From assembly GCF_002105285.1 (NCBI RefSeq), contig NZ_MUHR01000013.1, positions 1 to 64,000 of the forward strand: a stretch of 64,000 nt of DNA. The letters are read 5' to 3'. Below the pieces are notes generated by a model. It had not been told where the DNA came from. It worked only from the letters and a program-made list of their open reading frames with translations, and searched no databases. Origin of the DNA: Planktotalea arctica (GTDB lineage Bacteria > Pseudomonadota > Alphaproteobacteria > Rhodobacterales > Rhodobacteraceae). A program made the translations under genes and the position numbers. Of the stretch, positions 1 to 8,090 are shown in pieces. Each line of letters opens with the position of its first letter. Positions within the stretch are counted from its first letter, which is position 1.

Positions 1-939
1 ATGGATGCGCTGCCGATCCATGAAATTGCCGACGTTGATTATAAATCCACCCATGCGGGGGCGATGCACGCTTGCGGCCATGACGGGCATACAGCCATGC
101 TGCTCGGCGCGGCGAAATATCTGGTTGAAACGCGCAACTTTGATGGCACTGCCGTGTTGTTTTTCCAACCCGCCGAAGAGGGCGGAGGCGGCGGCAAGGT
201 CATGGTCGATGAGGGCGTGATGGAGCGCTATAACGTCGATGAAGTCTACGGGCTTCACAATATGCCCGGCGGTGCTGCGGGCAGTTTCGCCATTCGCAAG
301 GGTGGCCTTATGGCGGCGACGGACCTCGTGGAAATCAAAATAACTGGCAAGGGCGGTCACGGCGCGATGCCGCACAGCGCGATTGACCCCAACATCACCG
401 CCGCGCATATTCTGCTGGCCCTGCAAAGCATCACCAGCCGCAATGTGGACCCGCTGCAAAGCGCGGTCCTGTCGATCTGCATGATGAGCAACGACAGCGC
501 GGCGTTTAACGTTATTCCGCAGACGGTTAATCTGTGCGGCACCGTGCGCACCTTATCGCCGGAAGTGCGCGATCTGGTGGAGGCGCGTCTTATCAAGCTG
601 GTGAGTTCAACCGCCGATGCCTTCGAGTGCGCGGTCGAGATCAACTATGAGCGCGGCTATCCTGTCACCGTGAACCACGACGCTCAAACCGACTTTGCCG
701 TCGATGTCGCCTGCGCCATCGCGGGGGTGGGCAATGTCGATCCCGACACTGCGCCGATGATGGCCGGCGAGGATTTTTCCTACATGCTGGAAGCGCGCCC
801 CGGCGCCTATATTTTCCTCGGTAACGGCGAGAACGGTGCGATGGTCCACCATCCCGAATATGTGTTCAACGATGACATTATTCCGGCAGGCTGCTCATGG
901 CTCGCTGGAATGGTCGAAGCCCGTATGCCTGCTGCTTAG
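1..939 (+). CDS. M20 family amidohydrolase, 5' end outside window
   Basis: Zinc-dependent amidohydrolase of the M20D type (hippurate / N-acyl-amino-acid hydrolase-like), which hydrolyses amide bonds of acylated amino acids. The first visible codons, MDALPIHE, match residues about 80 onward of the complete paralogue at 1208-2374, so roughly 80 N-terminal residues lie to the left and the ATG at position 1 is internal. Visible are the metal-site motif [11 protein letters not shown], the PAEEGGGGG acidic motif and the C-terminal [11 protein letters not shown] block. The 312 visible residues are collinear with the paralogue. Substrate cannot be told from sequence. Confidence 0.93.
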   Translation: MDALPIHEIADVDYKSTHAGAMHACGHDGHTAMLLGAAKYLVETRNFDGTAVLFFQPAEEGGGGGKVMVDEGVMERYNVDEVYGLHNMPGGAAGSFAIRKGGLMAATDLVEIKITGKGGHGAMPHSAIDPNITAAHILLALQSITSRNVDPLQSAVLSICMMSNDSAAFNVIPQTVNLCGTVRTLSPEVRDLVEARLIKLVSSTADAFECAVEINYERGYPVTVNHDAQTDFAVDVACAIAGVGNVDPDTAPMMAGEDFSYMLEARPGAYIFLGNGENGAMVHHPEYVFNDDIIPAGCSWLAGMVEARMPAA

Positions 940-1052
940 GGGGGAAATATGAAATGTTCGTTAAGTTAGGGTCCGTAATAGCGTAGCTTTTGTTCGGTTT
1001 CGGAGCACTCAGAACCTTACTTGGCTTCTTCTTCGCGTTTGGAACTGACACT

Positions 1053-1196
1053 ATGGAAGCAAACGAATTTGCCGCGCGGCGTTATTTGGCCTCTGCCAAT
1101 ACGGGCGAGGCGATCGATGAAGGTATCATGTTGATCGTTGCTGGAGTGGCGATTGGCCTGATCGTGCAAATTGCTAACAATACTGCTGAAAAATAG
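1053..1196 (+). CDS. Small hypothetical single-helix membrane protein
   Basis: A 47-codon ORF (MEANEFAARRYL...) with one hydrophobic stretch, GIMLIVAGVAIGLIVQI, about residues 24-40. It lies between two amidohydrolase genes and ends 11 bases before the next start. The frame is open further upstream, but the ATG at 1053 has a GGA 8-9 bases before it and avoids an unlikely Phe-rich N-terminus. No family is recognised. It could be a small membrane protein or a chance ORF; codon use is reasonable but the evidence is thin. Confidence 0.4.
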   Translation: MEANEFAARRYLASANTGEAIDEGIMLIVAGVAIGLIVQIANNTAEK

Positions 1197-1207
1197 GAGC
1201 CACTCAA

Positions 1208-2374
1208 ATGCCCATCAAGAACCGCCTCGCCGAAATGCTGCCGGAGATCACCGAATGGCGCCGTGATCTGCACGAGCATCCTGAAATCCTGTTCGAAACT
1301 CACCGCACCTCTGCGATTGTCGCTGACAAGCTTAAGGATTTCGGCTGCGATGAAATCGTCACGGGCATTGGCCGCACCGGCGTCGTTGGCGTCATCAAAG
1401 GCAAGCAGAACGCCTCTGGCAAGGTCATTGGCCTGCGCGCAGATATGGATGCGCTGCCGATCCATGAAGCGACGGGCCTTGAATATGCGTCCAAAACCGC
1501 TGATGCCATGCACGCTTGCGGCCATGACGGCCACACGGCCATGCTGCTTGGCGCGGCGAAATACCTCGCGGAAACGCGCAATTTCGACGGTACGGTCGTG
1601 GTGATCTTCCAGCCCGCCGAAGAGGGTGGCGGCGGCGGCAAGGAAATGTGCGATGATGGCATGATGGAGCGCTTTGGCATCCAGGAAGTCTACGGCATGC
1701 ACAACTGGCCCGGACTGCCGGTCGGTGAATTCGCGATCCGCTCCGGTCCGTTCTTTGCCGCCGCCGATCTGTTCGAGATCGAGCTGGAGGGGAAGGGAGG
1801 CCATGCTGCCAAGCCGCAAGAGACCGTCGACACGACCGTGATGGCCAGCCAATTGGTGCTGTCCTTGCAAACCATCGCCTCGCGCAACCTCGATCCTGTT
1901 GAAAATCTCGTCGTCTCCGTGACCTCTTTCGAGACCTCCTCCAAGGCGCATAACGTGATCCCGCAAAAGGTCTTTATGAAGGGCACCGTGCGCACCCTTA
2001 GCCCCGCAGTGCGCGACATGGCCGAGGCGCGAATGGGCGAGATATGCGCAGGGGTTGCCGCCACTTTCGGCGGCACGATCACGCTCGATTATCAGCGTAA
2101 TTACCCCGTGATGGTCAATTCCGAAGAGCAAACCGCCTTCGCCGCCAAAGTCGCCGAGAGCGTCTCGGGCAAGCCCACGCAGGACGCGCCATTGGTCATG
2201 GGCGGCGAGGATTTCGCCTTCATGCTTGAAGAACGCCCGGGTGCCTATATCGTGCTCGGCAATGGCGATTCCGCTAGCGTGCATCACCCCGAATACAACT
2301 TCAACGACGAGACAAGCCCTGCTGGCGCAAGCTGGTGGGCGGAGATCGTCGAGCAGCGGATGCCTGCGGCGTAA
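1208..2374 (+). CDS. M20 family amidohydrolase (complete paralogue)
   Basis: A 388-residue M20D-type amidohydrolase (hippurate hydrolase/IAA-amino-acid hydrolase-like), the usual length for the family. The N-terminal segment WRRDLHEHPEI is typical. The dinuclear metal site is represented by [11 protein letters not shown] (about residues 104-114), [12 protein letters not shown] and the late GGEDFAFML motif; a dimerisation domain separates the halves. An AGGAG-type site precedes the ATG (TAGGAGCCACTCAAATG). It is a tandem duplicate of the gene at the left edge, suggesting two related amide substrates. Expected to be a cytoplasmic amino-acid-releasing enzyme; the exact substrate is unknown. Confidence 0.95.
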   Translation: MPIKNRLAEMLPEITEWRRDLHEHPEILFETHRTSAIVADKLKDFGCDEIVTGIGRTGVVGVIKGKQNASGKVIGLRADMDALPIHEATGLEYASKTADAMHACGHDGHTAMLLGAAKYLAETRNFDGTVVVIFQPAEEGGGGGKEMCDDGMMERFGIQEVYGMHNWPGLPVGEFAIRSGPFFAAADLFEIELEGKGGHAAKPQETVDTTVMASQLVLSLQTIASRNLDPVENLVVSVTSFETSSKAHNVIPQKVFMKGTVRTLSPAVRDMAEARMGEICAGVAATFGGTITLDYQRNYPVMVNSEEQTAFAAKVAESVSGKPTQDAPLVMGGEDFAFMLEERPGAYIVLGNGDSASVHHPEYNFNDETSPAGASWWAEIVEQRMPAA

Positions 2375-2393
2375 ACGGCAGCCCTTTCCAAGC

Positions 2394-2430
2394 AAAGGCG
2401 TCTGGGGTATCGCGCCCTCGACGCCTTTTT
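2394..2430 (+). terminator. Rho-independent terminator after amidohydrolase
   Basis: Nine-base arms AAAGGCGTC (2394-2402) and GACGCCTTT (2420-2428) enclose a GC-rich loop, and the right arm runs into five T residues (2426-2430). It lies 20 bases after the amidohydrolase stop and before the glycosyltransferase start, so it probably ends the amidohydrolase transcript. Confidence 0.75.
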
Positions 2431-2449
2431 CATTTTCGGGAACACGCAT

Positions 2450-3247
2450 ATGCACGCCGCAACCATCGTCTGCATCAAATGGGGCACGCTTTTCGGCCCT
2501 GAATACGTGAACCGCCTCTATTCGGGCGTGCGCCGCAATATGACGCGGCCGATCCGTTTTATCTGCATGACGGAAAATTCGGACGGCTTTCATCCCGATA
2601 TCGAGGTGCTGGACCTGCCCGTGGAACCCTTCCTTGGCCCGATGAACGACGCACTTGCCGTGGCTAACCGCCAAGGCGCGATGCGAAAGGTCTCCCTGTT
2701 CAAACCTGGCCTGATCCCCGATCTGCAAGGACCAGTGCTTGGCTTCGATCTGGATGTGGTGATTACCGGAAATCTTGATGATATCTACGAAATGGCCCCC
2801 GGCAAGATCGCGATGCGCCACGACTGGACCGAAAAACGCAAAGGTCGCCCCACGGGTCATGGCTCGGTCTTTCGCTTTGATCCGGCCCTGCACCCCTTTC
2901 TCTATAACGACCTCGCGGCGAACCCCTACGCGGAGGTCGAAAAAGCGCGCGGATCAGAGCAGCGATATACCTCGCACAAAGCCATGGACAACGACTGTTT
3001 TGAATACATTCCACCCGAATGGGTCGTGTCCTTTAAATATGATACCAACCCCTTTCCAATGAATTATGTGCGCCCCTCCAAACTGCCTGCCGATGCGCGT
3101 GTTGTGTGCTTCCATGGTCGCCCTAAAATGTCCGATGCGCTCACCGGCTATACAGGCCAGATCATCCGCTACGCCAAACCCTGCGCCTGGCTGCAAGAGC
3201 ACTGGATCACGCGTGCCCAAGCAGACCTCGGCGACAGTTACGCGTAA
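2450..3247 (+). CDS. Putative glycosyltransferase (GT8-like)
   Basis: A 265-residue cytoplasmic protein beginning MHAATIVCIKWGTLFGPEYVN. A DxD-type metal/nucleotide-sugar motif is seen in GFDLDVVITGNLDDIY (about residues 98-113), preceded by KVSLFKPGL. Later segments such as FEYIPPEWVVSFKYD and VCFHGRPKM resemble GT8-type transferases and related family proteins of Rhodobacterales. A terminator lies between it and the upstream amidohydrolase and a promoter follows it, so it is probably monocistronic. The acceptor is unknown; envelope polysaccharide synthesis is an inference only. Confidence 0.8.
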   Translation: MHAATIVCIKWGTLFGPEYVNRLYSGVRRNMTRPIRFICMTENSDGFHPDIEVLDLPVEPFLGPMNDALAVANRQGAMRKVSLFKPGLIPDLQGPVLGFDLDVVITGNLDDIYEMAPGKIAMRHDWTEKRKGRPTGHGSVFRFDPALHPFLYNDLAANPYAEVEKARGSEQRYTSHKAMDNDCFEYIPPEWVVSFKYDTNPFPMNYVRPSKLPADARVVCFHGRPKMSDALTGYTGQIIRYAKPCAWLQEHWITRAQADLGDSYA

Positions 3248-3248
3248 A

Positions 3249-3288
3249 CCTTCCGCTTCATCTTCCCAAATAAACTTCCGCCGGAGGC
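3249..3288 (-). repeat. Stop-adjacent interspersed repeat, copy 1
   Basis: Starts 2 bases after the glycosyltransferase stop. In gene sense it reads pyrimidine-rich CTTCCGCTTCATCTTCCC, then AAATAAAC, then TTCCGCCGGAGGC. A second copy with the same layout follows purF at 52713-52748. I recall this kind of CGCCGGAGGC sequence downstream of many genes in Rhodobacteraceae. It may be a 3'-end or transcription-termination element. Confidence 0.6.
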
Positions 3289-3335
3289 TCCCCACCTGCG
3301 CAATATGACGTGCCGTTCCAAACGATGCGCGCCGC

Positions 3336-3364
3336 TTGACGGAATCATTCGCCTTCTGCATTAT
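3336..3364 (+). promoter_or_regulatory. Probable sigma-70 promoter of the liu operon
   Basis: TTGACG (3336-3341), a 17-base spacer, then CATTAT (3359-3364), located 37 bases before the ivd start. The -35 matches consensus at 5 of 6 positions and the -10 at 4 of 6. It is the only well-spaced candidate seen between the upstream gene and ivd. Confidence 0.55.
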
Positions 3365-3365
3365 C

Positions 3366-3379
3366 TGAACAAGCGTTCA
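3366..3379. promoter_or_regulatory. Dyad just after the liu promoter (candidate operator)
   Basis: TGAACAAGCGTTCA is an inverted repeat with 5-base perfect arms (TGAAC / GTTCA) and a 4-base centre. It lies 1 base downstream of the -10 hexamer, where a repressor would block initiation. Leucine-degradation operons are regulated by TetR or MerR family proteins in other proteobacteria; no regulator gene is present nearby, so the binder is unknown. Confidence 0.4.
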
Positions 3380-3400
3380 ATAAATTCGGGAGCCACCACC

Positions 3401-4564
3401 ATGTTCACCCATTCCATGAGTTTCGATCTGGGCGAGGACGTCAACGCCCTGCGCGAGTTGGTGCATCGCTGGGCGCAAGAGCGTGTTAAGCCGATGGCGG
3501 CCAAGATCGACGCCGATAACGTGTTCCCCCCCGAGCTTTGGGTGGAAATGGGCGAACTTGGCCTGCACGGCATCACCGTGGACGAAGAATTCGGCGGCTC
3601 GAATATGGGCTATCTGGCTCATGTGATCGCGGTTGAGGAGATCGCGCGCGCTTCCGCCTCCGTCTCCCTCAGCTATGGCGCGCATTCCAATCTCTGCGTC
3701 AACCAGATCAGTCTCAACGGCACGCCCGAGCAGAAGGCGAAATACTTGCCCGGACTCGTGTCTGGCCAGCATGTTGGCGCGCTTGCCATGTCCGAACCAA
3801 ACGCTGGCTCGGACGTTGTTTCGATGAAACTGCACGCGGAAAAGCGCAACGATCACTACCGCCTGAACGGCAACAAATACTGGATTACCAATGGCCCCGA
3901 CGCGGACACGCTGGTGGTTTATGCCAAGACCGATCCCGATGCTGGCTCCAAGGGCATGACCGCCTTCCTGATCGAGAAATCCATGACGGGTTTCTCTACG
4001 TCAAATCATTTCGACAAACTCGGCATGCGTGGCTCTAACACCGCCGAGCTGATCTTCGAGAACGTCGAAGTTCCGTTTGAAAACGTTCTTGGTGAAGAGG
4101 GTAAAGGCGTGCGCGTGCTTATGTCGGGGCTCGATTACGAGCGCGTTGTGCTTTCCGGCATCGGCACGGGCATCATGGCGGCCTGCCTTGATGAAATCAT
4201 GCCCTATATGGTGGAACGTAAGCAATTCGGTCAAAGCATCGGCAACTTTCAACTGATGCAAGGCAAGATCGCGGATATGTACACCAAGATGAACACGGCC
4301 CGCGCCTATGTCTACGAGGTGGCCAAGGCCTGCGACAAAGGTCAAGTGACGCGGCAGGACGCCGCAGCATGCGTGCTCTATGCGTCCGAGGAAGCGATGA
4401 CCGTCGCCCACCAAGCGGTGCAGGCGATGGGCGGGGCAGGCTTCTTAAACGATAGCCCTGTCGCACGCATCTTTCGCGATGCCAAATTGATGGAGATCGG
4501 GGCAGGCACCTCGGAAATCCGCCGCATGCTGATTGGCCGCGAATTGATGGGAGCGATGGCGTAA
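3401..4564 (+). CDS. ivd: Isovaleryl-CoA dehydrogenase
   Basis: FAD flavoenzyme of the acyl-CoA dehydrogenase family that oxidises isovaleryl-CoA to 3-methylcrotonyl-CoA in leucine breakdown, passing electrons to ETF. It has 387 residues, the usual length. The ATG at 3401 ([11 protein letters not shown]) is preceded by GGGAG; the longer open frame upstream crosses the promoter. Landmarks: [33 protein letters not shown], the IVD-type catalytic Glu in [10 protein letters not shown] (about residue 247), and the C-terminal [19 protein letters not shown]. Genes for the carboxylase, lyase and hydratase of the same pathway follow. First gene of the liu operon. Confidence 0.96.
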   Translation: MFTHSMSFDLGEDVNALRELVHRWAQERVKPMAAKIDADNVFPPELWVEMGELGLHGITVDEEFGGSNMGYLAHVIAVEEIARASASVSLSYGAHSNLCVNQISLNGTPEQKAKYLPGLVSGQHVGALAMSEPNAGSDVVSMKLHAEKRNDHYRLNGNKYWITNGPDADTLVVYAKTDPDAGSKGMTAFLIEKSMTGFSTSNHFDKLGMRGSNTAELIFENVEVPFENVLGEEGKGVRVLMSGLDYERVVLSGIGTGIMAACLDEIMPYMVERKQFGQSIGNFQLMQGKIADMYTKMNTARAYVYEVAKACDKGQVTRQDAAACVLYASEEAMTVAHQAVQAMGGAGFLNDSPVARIFRDAKLMEIGAGTSEIRRMLIGRELMGAMA

Positions 4565-4872
4565 TGCCGCGCTGGCTACTTTGGACGCCCATTGCGGCGC
4601 TCACGGTGGCCACCGCTTTTTTCGGGCTGCGCGCGGGCTGGTATCACTCGAACCTGACCGAAACCGATGTGATAGAGCGCGCTGCGCAAAGCTACCTTTC
4701 GGGCGGGCAGGGTAGATCGCCCAGCGATTGCAGCGCGGTGCCCGCGCCTCAAGCCCGGGTTTGGCTCACCGTGACATGCACGCCTTCGGGCGGCGCGCCG
4801 GAAACCTATCACGCGACGCGCCTCGGCACGGTGCAGCGCGGTGAACCTGCTGCCGCGCCGCCGGAAACCTAA
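4564..4872 (+). CDS. Hypothetical membrane-anchored protein in liu operon
   Basis: 102 residues; its ATG overlaps the ivd stop by one base (TAATG), so translation is probably coupled. The N-terminus, PRWLLWTPIAALTVATAFFG, is one transmembrane helix or uncleaved signal. The rest is a small periplasmic-looking part with two Cys (in DCSAV and VTCTP) that could form a disulfide. No enzyme motif is seen. Its place between ivd and an acyl-CoA synthetase suggests a role linked to branched-chain acid metabolism, but no function is assigned. Confidence 0.75.
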   Translation: MPRWLLWTPIAALTVATAFFGLRAGWYHSNLTETDVIERAAQSYLSGGQGRSPSDCSAVPAPQARVWLTVTCTPSGGAPETYHATRLGTVQRGEPAAAPPET

Positions 4873-4873
4873 C

Positions 4874-6415
4874 ATGCTGAACGCGACTGACACATACGAG
4901 CAAATGCGCAGAAATTTCCGCTGGGCGCTGCCGGAGCGGCTGAACATGGCGGGGCAATGCCTTGCGCATCCTTCCGATCAAATTGCGATCCATGACCTCG
5001 AGCAGGGCGCGATCTCCTACGGCGAGCTTGAAGCGAAGAGCGCGGCACTCGCACGGGCGATGAGCGCGCGCGGCGTTACGCGCGGGGATCGCGTTGGTGT
5101 ACTGCGCTCGCAAGACCCGTGGACTGCCGCCGCGCATCTCGCGATCTGGTCGCTCGGTGCGATTTCCGTGCCGCTGTTTACCCTGTTTCAAACCCAAGCC
5201 CTCGATGCGCGCACCTCTGACGCGGACATGGCCTTGATTATTACCGATGCGGCCAATGCGGCCCGCACCATGACCGCCCCAGCGCTGGTGCCCGATGAGC
5301 TGGCGATCACTCCAGGGGAGAGGCTGGACTGCGTCGAAACAGGCCCCGAAACCCCCGCTTGCCTGATCTACACCTCCGGCACAACGGGTGCCCCCAAGGG
5401 TGCGCTGCACGGACACAGAATGCTCACAGGTCATCTCCCCGGCGTCGAGATAAGCCATGATTTCCTCGGCCAGCCAGGCGATTGCCTTTGGACTCCCGCT
5501 GATTGGGCTTGGATCGGCGGCTTGTTTGATGTTCTGATACCCGCCCTTGCGCTTGGCGTGCCGGTTGTCGCGGCGCGGCTGACCAAATTCACCCCCGAGG
5601 CCTGCCTCGAGGTCTTGGCTCGCGCGCCCATTCGCAATGTGTTTTTCCCGCCAACGGCCCTGCGCATGCTCAAGGCCGCAGATGTGCGAATCGACGGCCT
5701 GCGCTCAGTCGCTTCGGGTGGAGAACCTTTGGGCGCGGAAATGCTCGACTGGGGCAAGCGTGCGTTCGGGCTGACGATCAACGAGTTTTACGGCCAGACC
5801 GAATGCAACATGGTGGCCAGCGCGTCTTCGGTTTTGTTCAAACCTTGTCCGGGCGCGATCGGCAAACCTGTCCCGGGCTTTGATATCGCGGTCCTGGACG
5901 ACGCTGGCAGCGCGACCCAGGATGAGGGGGACGTCGCCATCCGCAAAGGCGCGACTTCGATGATGTTGGAGTATTGGCGCAAGCCGGAAGCAACTGCCGA
6001 AAAGTTTAAGGGCGATTGGATGCTGACCGGTGATCGCGGTATCTGGGAGGCCGGGTATCTGCGTTTCGTCGGGCGCGAGGATGATGTGATCACCTCGTCC
6101 GGTTATCGCATCGGCCCTGCCGAAATTGAAGATTGCCTGCTCGCACATGAGGCGGTCGCGACTGTCGGTGTGATCGGCAAACCCGATTTGATGCGCACCG
6201 AAATTGTCAAAGCCTATGTCGTGCTGAAGGGCGGTTTTGAAGCAAGTAACGATTTGGCAACAAATCTTCAGGTGTTTGTAAAGGAACGCCTCGCATCCTA
6301 TTCATATCCAAGAGAAATCGAGTTTCTGGATGCCCTGCCTATGACCGTCACAGGCAAGGTGATCCGCAAAGAGTTGAAAGCGCGCGCAAGCGCCGAAATG
6401 GAGGACGCAAAATGA
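4874..6415 (+). CDS. AMP-forming acyl-CoA synthetase
   Basis: 513-residue member of the ANL adenylate-forming family. It activates a carboxylic acid with ATP and CoA. The P-loop-like motif [11 protein letters not shown] is at about residue 166, followed by the [10 protein letters not shown] motif, the LTGDRG motif and the C-terminal TGKVIRK with the catalytic Lys. The ATG at 4874, just after the upstream stop and with GGAAA before it, is preferred to an earlier start inside the preceding gene. In this operon it could activate isovalerate or the acetoacetate released by HMG-CoA lyase; this is inference. Overlaps the next gene by 4 bases. Confidence 0.92.
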   Translation: MLNATDTYEQMRRNFRWALPERLNMAGQCLAHPSDQIAIHDLEQGAISYGELEAKSAALARAMSARGVTRGDRVGVLRSQDPWTAAAHLAIWSLGAISVPLFTLFQTQALDARTSDADMALIITDAANAARTMTAPALVPDELAITPGERLDCVETGPETPACLIYTSGTTGAPKGALHGHRMLTGHLPGVEISHDFLGQPGDCLWTPADWAWIGGLFDVLIPALALGVPVVAARLTKFTPEACLEVLARAPIRNVFFPPTALRMLKAADVRIDGLRSVASGGEPLGAEMLDWGKRAFGLTINEFYGQTECNMVASASSVLFKPCPGAIGKPVPGFDIAVLDDAGSATQDEGDVAIRKGATSMMLEYWRKPEATAEKFKGDWMLTGDRGIWEAGYLRFVGREDDVITSSGYRIGPAEIEDCLLAHEAVATVGVIGKPDLMRTEIVKAYVVLKGGFEASNDLATNLQVFVKERLASYSYPREIEFLDALPMTVTGKVIRKELKARASAEMEDAK

Positions 6416-8016
6416 AGCTATCCAGCAAGGCCCTGCCCAGTTCGGCAGAGTTTCAGGCCAATAGCGCAGCGCATGAAGAGGCGCTTGCGCTTATCGCTCA
6501 GGTAGCGGCAGAGGCCGCATATGGCGGCGGCGATGCCTCGCGTGAACGCCATGTCAAACGCGGTAAGATGCTGCCGCGCGAACGCGTCGCCAATCTGCTC
6601 GACGCTGGCTCGCCTTTCTTGGAAATCGGCGCAACGGCGGCGCATGGCATGTACGGCGGCGCGGCCCCTTGCGCAGGTGTGATCGCGGGCATCGGCACGG
6701 TCGAGGGCCATGAGTGCATGGTGATCTGCAACGATGCGACCGTGAAAGGCGGCACTTACTATCCGATGACCGTCAAGAAACACCTGCGCGCGCAGGAGAT
6801 CGCCGAGGAAAACAATCTGCCCTGCATTTACCTTGTCGATAGCGGTGGGGCGAACCTGCCCAATCAGGATGAAGTTTTCCCCGACCGCGATCATTTCGGA
6901 CGCATTTTTTACAATCAAGCGCGGATGAGCGCCAAGGGCATTCCGCAGATTGCTGCCGTCATGGGGTCGTGCACTGCGGGCGGCGCGTATGTGCCGGCAA
7001 TGAGCGATGTGACCATCATCGTGCGCGAGCAGGGGACGATTTTTCTTGCCGGTCCGCCCTTGGTGAAGGCGGCGACGGGCGAGGTGGTGACTGCCGAAGA
7101 TCTTGGCGGCGGCGATGTTCACACGCGTCTTTCTGGCGTCGCTGATTATCTGGCCGAGGACGACGCCCATGCGCTCGCGCTCGTGCGCCGCGCGGTGAGC
7201 CATCTGAACCGTGCCAAGCCGAGCACGGTGCAGTGGCAAAGCCCCGAAGAGCCCGCCTATGATCCAGCAGAGTTGTTCGGCGTCGTTCCCGCCGATTTGC
7301 GCACGCCCTATGACATTCGCGAAGTCATCGCGCGGTTGGTAGACGGTTCGCGCTTTGACGAGTTCAAGCCGCGCTATGGCGAAACTTTGGTGACTGGTTT
7401 TGCGCATCTCAAAGGTTGCCCCATCGGCATTATCGCCAACAACGGTGTGCTGTTTTCCGAGGCGGCACAAAAGGGCGCTCACTTTGTTGAACTTTGCTCG
7501 CAGCGTAAAATTCCGCTGGTGTTCTTGCAAAATATCACCGGATTTATGGTGGGCCGCAAATACGAGAACGAAGGGATCGCGCGGCATGGGGCCAAGCTGG
7601 TTACGGCGGTTGCAACCACCTCTGTGCCCAAGATCACCATGCTTGTTGGCGGCTCTTTCGGTGCGGGCAATTATGGAATGGCGGGGCGGGCCTATCAGCC
7701 GCGTTTCCTCTGGAGTTGGCCCAACAGCCGCATTTCTGTTATGGGCGGGGCACAGGCAGCGGGCGTGCTCGCGACGGTCAAGCGCGACGCGATCGAGCGT
7801 AAAGGCGGGCAGTGGTCAGCCGATGAAGAAGCTGCGTTCAAGCAGCCGACAATTGACATGTTCGAGGAGCAGAGCCATCCGCTCTATGCCTCCGCGCGGC
7901 TTTGGGATGATGGGGTGATTGATCCACGAAAAAGCCGCGATGTACTGTCGCTTAGCCTGTCGGCGGCGCTCAATGCACCTATCGCGGATACGCGTTTCGG
8001 CGTGTTCAGGATGTAG
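6412..8016 (+). CDS. mccB: Methylcrotonyl-CoA carboxylase, carboxyltransferase (beta) subunit
   Basis: 534 residues, the usual length for this subunit. It transfers CO2 from carboxybiotin to 3-methylcrotonyl-CoA, giving 3-methylglutaconyl-CoA. Typical segments are [15 protein letters not shown] near the N-terminus, [47 protein letters not shown], and the C-terminal [20 protein letters not shown] with [20 protein letters not shown]. The start overlaps the synthetase stop (ATGA). It pairs with the biotin subunit encoded next. Also called liuB in pseudomonads. Confidence 0.96.
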   Translation: MKLSSKALPSSAEFQANSAAHEEALALIAQVAAEAAYGGGDASRERHVKRGKMLPRERVANLLDAGSPFLEIGATAAHGMYGGAAPCAGVIAGIGTVEGHECMVICNDATVKGGTYYPMTVKKHLRAQEIAEENNLPCIYLVDSGGANLPNQDEVFPDRDHFGRIFYNQARMSAKGIPQIAAVMGSCTAGGAYVPAMSDVTIIVREQGTIFLAGPPLVKAATGEVVTAEDLGGGDVHTRLSGVADYLAEDDAHALALVRRAVSHLNRAKPSTVQWQSPEEPAYDPAELFGVVPADLRTPYDIREVIARLVDGSRFDEFKPRYGETLVTGFAHLKGCPIGIIANNGVLFSEAAQKGAHFVELCSQRKIPLVFLQNITGFMVGRKYENEGIARHGAKLVTAVATTSVPKITMLVGGSFGAGNYGMAGRAYQPRFLWSWPNSRISVMGGAQAAGVLATVKRDAIERKGGQWSADEEAAFKQPTIDMFEEQSHPLYASARLWDDGVIDPRKSRDVLSLSLSAALNAPIADTRFGVFRM

Positions 8017-8027
8017 GGGGTTAATTC

Positions 8028-8090
8028 ATGTGTAACTTTAATAATCACCTACAACTTACTGATATTGAAAAGGTAATGCGGAATGTTTGA
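8028..8090 (+). CDS. Possible 20-codon leader ORF overlapping mccA start
   Basis: An ATG at 8028 opens 20 codons (MCNFNNHLQLTDIEKVMRNV) ending in TGA at 8088-8090, so its stop overlaps the first codons of mccA. The 66-base gap here is strikingly AT-rich for the operon, and every other liu junction overlaps or nearly touches. It has no clear Shine-Dalgarno site, so it may be accidental; if translated it would couple to mccA. Confidence 0.25.
   Translation: MCNFNNHLQLTDIEKVMRNV

Noticed and set aside
1082-2893. Long minus-strand open frame (603 codons) opposite the amidohydrolase and glycosyltransferase
   Set aside because: It is antisense to two clear plus-strand genes, is rich in His/Arg/Ala as expected of a mirror frame in GC-rich DNA, and shows no family motif.
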